Translations under genes and position numbers: made by a program
Origin: Pseudonocardiales bacterium
GTDB taxonomy: Bacteria; Actinomycetota; Actinomycetes; Mycobacteriales; Jatrophihabitantaceae
Length of the DNA stretch: 11,823 bases
Direction of reading: 5' to 3'
Assembly (NCBI GenBank): GCA_025465405.1
Contig: JAODNL010000169.1
Coordinates: 1 to 11,823 of the forward strand
Notes under the pieces: generated by a model
What the model saw: only the letters and a program-made list of their open reading frames with translations
Told to the model about the DNA's origin: nothing
Databases searched by the model: none
Shown: piece by piece, positions 6,897 through 11,823 of the stretch
How positions within the stretch are numbered: the first letter of the stretch is position 1
Layout: each line of letters begins with the position of its first letter

Positions 6897-7496
6897 ATGA
6901 CGAGCCAACCACCCCTTAGACAGGTCTCCCGGCCCGAACTTGCGGCCGGACGTCACGTGTGCGCGATGTACTTCGGGAACGCGCAGCGAGACCAAGTGCT
7001 GCTGCCTTACCTCAACGACGGACTCGCGCGCGGCGACAAGTGCCTCGTCGGGATCGACGGTTCCGAACCCGACGCCCTGTACAAAGGCATCGACGACGCC
7101 GAAGGCTATGCCGCCACCGATCAGCTCGTCGTGCGCACGTCGCGCGATCCCGTGGTCGTTCGCGAGGAATTCTCGATCGATCGGATGACCGGCTTCTGGG
7201 CCGGTGCCGCGCAGTCCGCGCTCCGCGACGGGTATGAGTTCGTCCGCTTCGCCGCCGAGGCAGGATGGTGGATGCCCCAGCTGCCGGACGTGTCGGAGTT
7301 GCTGCGCTACGAGACAGAACTCAACCGCTACGTGGGGCGCTATCCCCAGTCGATCCTCTGCCTGTATGACCTGACCGTCTACGACGGTGGTCTTGTGATC
7401 GACCTGCTCCGCCTTCATCCGGTCGTGATACTCAGCGGTCGCACGCTCGAGAACCCCTATTTCCTCTCGGCCGACGAACGCTCGTCCAACCAGTAA
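6897..7496 (+). CDS. MEDS-domain (DcmR-like sensory) protein
   Basis: This 199-aa protein fits the MEDS domain over most of its length. Features are HVCAMYFGNAQRDQVLLPYL (20-39), the following GLARGDKCLVGID, EFSIDRMTGFW (91-101), LCLYDLTVYDGG (154-165), and the C-terminal signature HPVVILSGRTLENPYFL (174-190). MEDS domains are RecA/KaiC-like sensory modules without an intact P-loop, first noted in the DcmR regulator and often fused to or next to anti-sigma kinases. Here it stands alone, with no HTH or HATPase domain. GAGGAG lies about 8 nt before the ATG. It is 29 bp downstream of the STAS gene and probably in one operon with it. The ligand is unknown. Confidence 0.85.
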   Translation: MTSQPPLRQVSRPELAAGRHVCAMYFGNAQRDQVLLPYLNDGLARGDKCLVGIDGSEPDALYKGIDDAEGYAATDQLVVRTSRDPVVVREEFSIDRMTGFWAGAAQSALRDGYEFVRFAAEAGWWMPQLPDVSELLRYETELNRYVGRYPQSILCLYDLTVYDGGLVIDLLRLHPVVILSGRTLENPYFLSADERSSNQ

Positions 7497-7529
7497 TCCC
7501 GGCGCCCGGTCCTCGGAGGTACGGCCTGC

Positions 7530-7558
7530 TTCAGAAAGCCTTACTGAGACGCTATAAT
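7530..7558 (+). promoter_or_regulatory. Candidate promoter with consensus -10 box
   Basis: A perfect TATAAT (7553-7558) lies 17 bp after TTCAGA (7530-7535; four of six -35 consensus bases). This AT-rich island stands out in very GC-rich DNA. The start site would fall near 7565, a few bases before the ATG at 7570, so transcripts would be near-leaderless for the small ORF, or would carry a leader of about 320 nt for the GAF-ANTAR gene. Confidence 0.5.
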
Positions 7559-7569
7559 CGAGTCACTAT

Positions 7570-7821
7570 ATGCGGCGGCAGACAGCGGCCTCCCAGTGCG
7601 ACGACGACCCTGGTCAGCGGGTCGATAGGCGGACATACGCGTTGCCCATCAGGTTCGTTCCCCGAGAGGCCCCGTGCACCGGGTGTGGAGTTCTCGTCGC
7701 CCTGAAAATCATCATCGGCGCCTCGGACCAACGCGATCTGCTGGTGCGCCAGCTCCCGATCCACGAGGACGACGGCACCCCAGCGGACCGGGCTTGTCAG
7801 AAGGCGTCGTCGCGTCGGTAG
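7570..7821 (+). CDS. Possible small protein, unrecognised
   Basis: An 83-aa ORF whose ATG lies 12 bases after the -10 box TATAAT, so it could be read from a near-leaderless mRNA. The second half has mostly C or G third positions, as real genes here do. It has a Cys pair (CTGC, residues 36-39) followed by a hydrophobic stretch GVLVALKIIIGAS, then RDLLVRQLPIHEDDGT. I recognise no family. There is no Shine-Dalgarno site, and frames on both strands overlap it, so it may not be real. It could also be a decayed remnant of a larger gene. Confidence 0.32.
   Translation: MRRQTAASQCDDDPGQRVDRRTYALPIRFVPREAPCTGCGVLVALKIIIGASDQRDLLVRQLPIHEDDGTPADRACQKASSRR
7605..7624 (+). other. Short hairpin in the 5' part of the leader
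   Basis: CGACCC and GGGTCG form a perfect 6-bp stem with an 8-nt loop (7611-7618). It lies inside the possible small ORF. It could be structural RNA or chance in GC-rich DNA. Confidence 0.25.
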
Positions 7822-7855
7822 CGGTTGGCCTGATTCGACCCCGGAGGTCAACCGC
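7821..7855 (+). promoter_or_regulatory. 10-bp-stem hairpin upstream of the GAF-ANTAR gene
   Basis: GCGGTTGGCC (7821-7830) pairs with GGTCAACCGC (7846-7855) over ten positions with one G-U wobble, around a 15-nt loop. It begins at the stop of the small ORF and ends 33 bp before the ATG at 7889. No T-run follows, so it is not a normal intrinsic terminator. In the RNA it could be a regulatory leader element. The loop contains an inner alternative pairing (GACC with GGTC). Confidence 0.45.
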
Positions 7856-7888
7856 GGCGCGCTCGGCTGGACTCGGCAGGCTGGCCCG

Positions 7889-8635
7889 ATGACCCGCGGA
7901 CTGGGTCAGGGTGGGCGCATGAAGGGCCTCCAAGCTTCCGCATCCCACCTCGCCACCGAGTCGCGTGACCTCGAGCGCGTGCTGTCCGCGCTGGCCGAGT
8001 TGAGCGGGGACGCCAGCGTGGCGACCTCCGTGCAGGAAGTCCTCGATCGAATAGTCAGGTTTGCCGCGGAGGCAATCCCCGGTTGCGTGGAAGCCGCCGT
8101 GATGATCACCGCACCACGTCTTGTCGCGAGCACGCGGCCCAGGGCGCAATGGGTCGCCAAAGCCGATCTCATGCGCGACGGTACCCAGCGGATCAGCGCC
8201 CAGAACGGCGTCGTCATCGAGCTGACGTGCGCCCGGCATTCCCGTGGCGTGCTGGCACTGTACGGCGACGTCCAGGGCGCAGTCAGCGTCACATCACCGT
8301 CGGTGATCGCATTCGCGCGCTGTGCGGAGCTCGCGATCAACCGCGGCCAGGCGCTGGAACATGAAGCCAACCTGCGCAAGGCGCTTCAGACCAGTCGAGA
8401 CATCGGCACCGCGCTCGGCATCGTGATGATGAGCGACAAGTCCACCTCGGAGCAGGCCTTCGCGCGGATGCGAGCGCTGAGTCAGCGACACCATTGCAAG
8501 ATTCGCGACCTTGCGACGGAGATCGTGCTGTCCGGCGAGCTGCCCGACGAAGGATCGCTGCGCCGCAGGTCGCCCTCGGCGACCGATCGTCCATCAGGCA
8601 TCCGAGTGGGCGAGGCGGAGGACCGCCCGCAGTGA
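7889..8635 (+). CDS. GAF-ANTAR RNA-binding regulator
   Basis: This 248-aa protein has a GAF-like sensor at about 45-155 (EVLDRIVRFAAEAIPGCVEAA, then VLALYG at 121-126) and an ANTAR domain at about 160-217. The ANTAR motifs are TSRDIGTALGIVMM (168-181), then SEQAFARMRALSQRHHCKIRD (187-207). ANTAR proteins bind paired RNA hairpins and prevent transcription termination, usually after a sensor is triggered. The GAF part is shorter than in many relatives. The basic, Pro- and Glu-rich tail after 220 looks disordered. Met11 (base 7919) is an alternative start. Its TGA overlaps the GTG of the debranching enzyme gene, so the two are translationally coupled. The natural target might be its own leader. 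Confidence 0.85.
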   Translation: MTRGLGQGGRMKGLQASASHLATESRDLERVLSALAELSGDASVATSVQEVLDRIVRFAAEAIPGCVEAAVMITAPRLVASTRPRAQWVAKADLMRDGTQRISAQNGVVIELTCARHSRGVLALYGDVQGAVSVTSPSVIAFARCAELAINRGQALEHEANLRKALQTSRDIGTALGIVMMSDKSTSEQAFARMRALSQRHHCKIRDLATEIVLSGELPDEGSLRRRSPSATDRPSGIRVGEAEDRPQ

Positions 8636-10749
8636 CGGGTTGGAAGTCACCTGGACCGACCAGCAGTATCGGGCCGAGCGAGGTCGTGCTGGTCGAAGGC
8701 TCGTCCTTCTGCATCAGCTCCGCGGCGGGTGACATCACCCGTGGTGGTGTCCACGGGCTCTTCGTCCAGGACACCCGCGTCCTGTCGAGGTGGGATCTTT
8801 ACGTCAACGACGACCGGGTCCGTTCCCTCGCGGGCGTCGCCGCCGAGCCCTACCATGGCCGCTTCCTCAGTACCGCCTCCGCCGCCGGACTGCAGCGCGA
8901 ACTGATCGTGGAGCGGCTGCGCTGGATCGGTTCCGGGATGCGCGAACAGATCACGGTCCGCAACTTCGGCCGCGAGTCCGTCGAGTGCACCATCGTGATC
9001 GCGTTCGGCGCCGACTTCGCGGATGTGTTCGAGGTGAAGGATCGCCGGGTGCGCCGCCGGGCGACACATGTCGCCACGTCCGGACGCCGCTGCACCATCG
9101 AGACCCATTGGCGTGGGCATCAGCGCGCAGTCGTCATCGAGGCTGAGGGCGCGACCTTTCAGGAGAAGCGCGCCACGTTTGCGCACGTGGTGCCGCCGCA
9201 CGGAACCTGGACGGTCACCGTCGGCGTCAAGGTCCAGCTGGACGGCGACGAGCTTCCGCAGCTGCCCTTGGGTGCGCCGATCGAGGAATCAGAGCCGGCT
9301 CGGCGGCTGCTTCAGTGGCGCCTCGACGTGCCGGTGGCTCGCACCGAGGATCCAGCGCTCGCACGGGTCCTACGACGCAGTCAGGAGGATCTCGGATCGC
9401 TTCGGATCGCGGATCCCGAACACCGCGATCGAGTTGTCGTGGCGGCCGGAGCGCCCTGGTTCATGGCCCTGTTCGGCCGCGACTCGCTATTGACTTCGCT
9501 GATGGCACTGCCGATCGACCATCGGCTGGCGCTCGGAACTCTGCAGACGCTCGCCCGCTATCAGGGCTCGCGGATCAACCATCTGACCGAAGAAGAGCCC
9601 GGCCGCATCCTGCACGAACTGCGATTCGGATTGGACTCCGCGCTCGCCCTCGGCGGCGAGAACGCCTACTACGGCACAGCGGACGCGACCCCTCTGTTCG
9701 TCATGCTGCTCGGGGAACTGCATCGGTGGGGACTGCCGCAGGACGACCTCGCCCCGCTCCTGCCCCACGCCGATCGTGCGCTCGAATGGATCACCGAGCA
9801 TGGTGACCGCGACGGCGACGGGTTCATCGAGTACGAACGAACCAACGATCGCGGACTGGCCAACCAGGGTTGGAAGGATTCCTGGGACGGTGTGAACAAC
9901 GCCGACGGCACGCTTGCTTCGCCGCCGATCGCGCTGTGCGAGGTGCAGGCGTACGTCTACGCCGCCTACCTCGCCCGTGGACATCTCGCTCGAGACGCGG
10001 GGCAGCGCGAGGACGCGCACGCGTGGACTGCCCGAGCCGAACGCCTCAAGCAGCTCTTCAACGAGCAGTTCTGGTTACCCGACCACGGTTACTACGCCGT
10101 CGCTCTCGACGGCGCCAAGCGTCCGGTGGACGCGTGCGCATCGAACATGGGTCATTGCCTGATGGCCGGGATCGTCGACGCGGACAAGGCCGGGCAAGTC
10201 GTCGAACATCTCATGTCGGACCGCATGTTCACCGGCTGGGGAGTGCGCACGCTCGCCTCCGACATGGGCGCCTACAACCCCGCGAGTTACCACAACGGGT
10301 CTGTTTGGCCGCACGACAATGCGCTCATCGCCGCCGGCTTGATGCGCTACGGCTACGTCAGCGAGGCACAGCGCGTCGCGACGAGCTTGATCGAGGCCGC
10401 CGAACATTTCGACGGCCGGCTGCCCGAGCTGTTCTGCGGCTTTCCACGCGAGGAGTACGACGAACCGATTCCGTACCCGACGTCCTGCTCCCCCCAGGCG
10501 TGGGCCGCGGCGGCCCCGATCCATCTTCTCCGCATCCTGCTGCGCTTCGATCCGTGCGTACCGCATCGGAAAGTATGGATGGCCCCAGTGCTCCCGAGGA
10601 GCTTCGGCGCCCTGGAGATCGCGAACGTCCGTCTCGCGGGCTCGTCGGTGTCGGTGGACCTCGACGACGACGACTTCGAGGTCCACGGCCTTCCCGAAGG
10701 CCTGGAGCTCGTGCCCCAGCCCTATCGGCCGTCCACCCGATCGCCCTAG
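8632..10749 (+). CDS. Glycogen-debranching-like amylo-alpha-1,6-glucosidase family protein
   Basis: This 705-aa protein starts at GTG 8632 (GTGA overlap with the ANTAR stop, GGAGGA upstream); an open frame from 8494 would overlap the ANTAR domain needlessly. The N-terminal beta-rich domain (about 16-200) matches the bacterial debranching-enzyme N-terminal family: VLVEGSSFCISSAAGDITRG and GLFVQDTRVLSRW. An (alpha/alpha)6-barrel domain (about 235-690) follows, with APWFMALFGRDSL (274-286), HGDRDGDGFIEYER (390-403), NQGWKDSWDG (411-420), HNGSVWPHDNALIAAGL (554-570) and YPTSCSPQAWAAAAP (615-629). The acidic residues in these motifs are candidates for catalysis. No signal peptide or membrane segment is seen, so it is probably cytosolic. 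The true substrate of this bacterial branch is not established. A GT4 gene follows after 110 bp. Confidence 0.87.
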   Translation: MTGWKSPGPTSSIGPSEVVLVEGSSFCISSAAGDITRGGVHGLFVQDTRVLSRWDLYVNDDRVRSLAGVAAEPYHGRFLSTASAAGLQRELIVERLRWIGSGMREQITVRNFGRESVECTIVIAFGADFADVFEVKDRRVRRRATHVATSGRRCTIETHWRGHQRAVVIEAEGATFQEKRATFAHVVPPHGTWTVTVGVKVQLDGDELPQLPLGAPIEESEPARRLLQWRLDVPVARTEDPALARVLRRSQEDLGSLRIADPEHRDRVVVAAGAPWFMALFGRDSLLTSLMALPIDHRLALGTLQTLARYQGSRINHLTEEEPGRILHELRFGLDSALALGGENAYYGTADATPLFVMLLGELHRWGLPQDDLAPLLPHADRALEWITEHGDRDGDGFIEYERTNDRGLANQGWKDSWDGVNNADGTLASPPIALCEVQAYVYAAYLARGHLARDAGQREDAHAWTARAERLKQLFNEQFWLPDHGYYAVALDGAKRPVDACASNMGHCLMAGIVDADKAGQVVEHLMSDRMFTGWGVRTLASDMGAYNPASYHNGSVWPHDNALIAAGLMRYGYVSEAQRVATSLIEAAEHFDGRLPELFCGFPREEYDEPIPYPTSCSPQAWAAAAPIHLLRILLRFDPCVPHRKVWMAPVLPRSFGALEIANVRLAGSSVSVDLDDDDFEVHGLPEGLELVPQPYRPSTRSP

Positions 10750-10764
10750 CGGCCCTGCTCAGTT

Positions 10765-10788
10765 CTGCTGGGCATAGTCCTGCTGGGC
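10765..10788. repeat. Tandem pair of CTGCTGGGC, 15-bp period
   Basis: CTGCTGGGC occurs at 10765-10773 and again at 10780-10788, between the debranching and GT4 genes. The 15-bp period is not a helical-turn multiple. It may be a chance repeat or a regulatory site. Confidence 0.35.
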
Positions 10789-10822
10789 CGACTGACCGAG
10801 AAACGGTTGAGCATGTCGTGCC

Positions 10823-10837
10823 GACCCGTCGCGGGTC
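10823..10837. promoter_or_regulatory. Short palindrome before the GT4 gene
   Basis: GACCCG and CGGGTC form a perfect 6-bp inverted repeat around TCG, ending 22 bp before the GT4 ATG. It could be an operator or a small hairpin. No T-run follows. Confidence 0.35.
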
Positions 10838-10859
10838 CGCGGCTGGAAACACTCGAAGG

Positions 10860-11823
10860 ATGAGACTGGCCATGGTGGCGCCGCCCTGGTACGAGCTTCC
10901 CCCGAAGGGCTACGGCGGAATCGAGTCGATGTGCGCGGATCTCGTCGCTGGGTTGCTTCAGCTCGGCGTCGAGGTGACGTTGATCGGGGTAGGTCGCAAC
11001 GGAACCGAGGCACGGTTCATTCCTACACTCGATCAGCCGCAATGCGATCGCATGGGCGACGCGATGCCCGACGTGCTGCACGCGGCCGCGTTGCCGGAAA
11101 TCCTCTCGCGACTGGCCGTTGACATCGTGCACGACCACAGCTTCTTGGGTCCGCTGCTCGCCGCCGGTCGCGAGGTAGCGACCGTCGTGACAGCTCACGG
11201 TCCGCTCAGCGGCGACATGGGCCGCTACTACCGGTCGATCAGCAACACTGTAAATCTCGTCGCCATCTCGCAAGCCCAGCGCAGTACCGCGCCGGAGCTG
11301 CGCTGGGCCGCGACTGTGCACAACGCGGTCCGGATCTGCGACTTCCCGTATCGCGGCAAGAAGGCGGACTTCGCGTTGTTCCTCGGGCGGCTTGCTCCGG
11401 AGAAGGGCCTGGCCGACGCCATCGACGCGGCCGCCTGCGCGAACGTGGAGTTGGTGATCGCGGCGAAAGCCAGCGAGGCGAGGGAACAGGAGTACTTCGA
11501 GCGCGAGATCGTGCCGAGACTCGGGCCGAAGGTGCATTGGCTCGGCGAGGCGGACCATGTCAGCAAGCGTGAGCTGCTCGCCTCCGCGCGGTGCCTGCTG
11601 TTTCCGATCGCGTGGGAAGAACCGTTCGGCATGGTGATGATCGAGGCCCTGGCGTGTGGCACCCCGGTCGTCGCCCTGCGCCGTGGGTCGGTACCAGAGA
11701 TAGTTCGGCACGGCGTGACGGGCTTGATCTGCGACTCGCGGGACGAGCTGCCAGCTGCGCTGCGGCGTGTCGTTGCGCTGGACCCGGCGGCGTGCCGCGC
11801 CGACGCCGCGAACAGGTTCGACA
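10860..11823 (+). CDS. GT4-family glycosyltransferase, N-terminal part (cut by window edge)
   Basis: 321 codons are visible, with no stop before the right edge. It shows the GT-B fold of family GT4. The N-terminal domain opens with MRLAMVAPPWYELPPKGYGG, followed by IE (21-22), an acceptor-side glycine-rich loop, and VDIVHDHS (87-94). The C-terminal donor domain has FLGRLAPEKG (174-183, phosphate contact) and the EX7E motif in WEEPFGMVMIEALACGTPV (252-270; Glu254 and Glu262), then SVPEIV and HGVTGLI. The ATG at 10860 has a purine-rich stretch that is too close to be ideal; Met5 (10872) has GAAGGA at better spacing, but the conserved start suggests Met1. The donor and product are unknown. Co-direction with the debranching enzyme suggests glucan or exopolysaccharide work. 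Confidence 0.88.
   Translation, partial: MRLAMVAPPWYELPPKGYGGIESMCADLVAGLLQLGVEVTLIGVGRNGTEARFIPTLDQPQCDRMGDAMPDVLHAAALPEILSRLAVDIVHDHSFLGPLLAAGREVATVVTAHGPLSGDMGRYYRSISNTVNLVAISQAQRSTAPELRWAATVHNAVRICDFPYRGKKADFALFLGRLAPEKGLADAIDAAACANVELVIAAKASEAREQEYFEREIVPRLGPKVHWLGEADHVSKRELLASARCLLFPIAWEEPFGMVMIEALACGTPVVALRRGSVPEIVRHGVTGLICDSRDELPAALRRVVALDPAACRADAANRFD

Larger units (their letters stand above)
7497..7888 (+). other. 390-bp stretch between MEDS and GAF-ANTAR genes
   Basis: No recognised gene fills this gap. It holds a candidate promoter (7530-7558), a possible 83-aa ORF (7570-7821), a 6-bp-stem hairpin (7605-7624) and a 10-bp-stem hairpin (7821-7855). Neither hairpin has a following T-run, so no rho-independent terminator is called. 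An overlapping minus-strand frame (7552-7851) is open but unconvincing. Confidence 0.6.

Noticed and set aside
7605..7624. Hairpin as a rho-independent terminator of the MEDS gene
   Set aside because: No T-run follows, and it lies after a good -10 box.
7552..7851. Minus-strand 99-codon frame in the MEDS/ANTAR gap
   Set aside because: No ribosome site or family match, and the promoter signal in the gap points the other way.
8494..8631. N-terminal extension of the debranching enzyme
   Set aside because: These 46 codons overlap the ANTAR domain of the upstream gene in another frame. The GTG at 8632 gives the usual coupled start and keeps the whole recognised N-terminal domain.
10746..11711. 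Minus-strand frame (321 codons) opposite the GT4 gene
   Set aside because: The plus strand encodes clear GT4 motifs across the same bases. Its C-terminal QQDYAQQN-like end only reflects the CTGCTGGGC repeat pair.
1..11823. CRISPR array, tRNA, rRNA, insertion sequence or attachment site
   Set aside because: I saw no regularly spaced repeats, cloverleaf, transposase or flanking duplications; genes are intact and contiguous.

Overview
The window is high-GC, gene-dense DNA with many GTG starts and 4-bp start/stop overlaps. This fits an actinobacterium (Actinomycetota). A TetR-controlled mycofactocin locus, a GAF-ANTAR protein, a MEDS protein and a STAS protein together support that; genus cannot be told from the sequence alone.

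Region 1 (1-3739, minus strand) is a mycofactocin (MFT) biosynthesis operon read right to left: mftA (37-aa precursor ending IDGMCGVY), mftB (peptide chaperone), mftC (radical SAM/SPASM maturase), mftE (creatininase-fold peptidase), a mycofactocin-type SDR, and the first 193 codons of mftF (GT2 glycosyltransferase), which runs off the left edge. The genes are packed by overlaps (11 bp, ATGA, 4-bp gap, GTGA, GTGA), so they should form one translationally coupled mRNA. The FMN enzyme gene mftD, which usually lies between mftC and mftE, is not there and is not elsewhere in the window. Divergently, mftR (TetR family) starts at 3860. The 120-bp mftA/mftR gap holds a perfect 7+1+7 inverted repeat inside the 17-bp spacer of a candidate mftA promoter, a natural site for repression.

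Region 2 (3860-8635, plus strand) is regulatory: mftR, a 555-aa PucR/CdaR-like regulator with sensor domains and a coiled coil starting 29 bp after mftR, a STAS-domain protein lacking the usual phospho-serine, a MEDS-domain protein, a 390-bp stretch with a strong -10 box, a possible small ORF and a 10-bp-stem hairpin, and a GAF-ANTAR protein (ANTAR domains bind RNA hairpins).

Region 3 (8632-11823, plus strand) is carbohydrate metabolism: a 705-aa glycogen-debranching-like enzyme, translationally coupled to the ANTAR gene by GTGA, and a GT4 glycosyltransferase cut by the right edge.

MftA-B-C-E would give the cyclised Val-Tyr derived intermediate and MftF would add sugars. The ketone-forming MftD step must be encoded elsewhere or be missing. 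The SDR is a likely mycofactocin-dependent alcohol dehydrogenase. The downstream signalling and glycan genes may be an independent stress/carbohydrate module; their link to mycofactocin is only positional.
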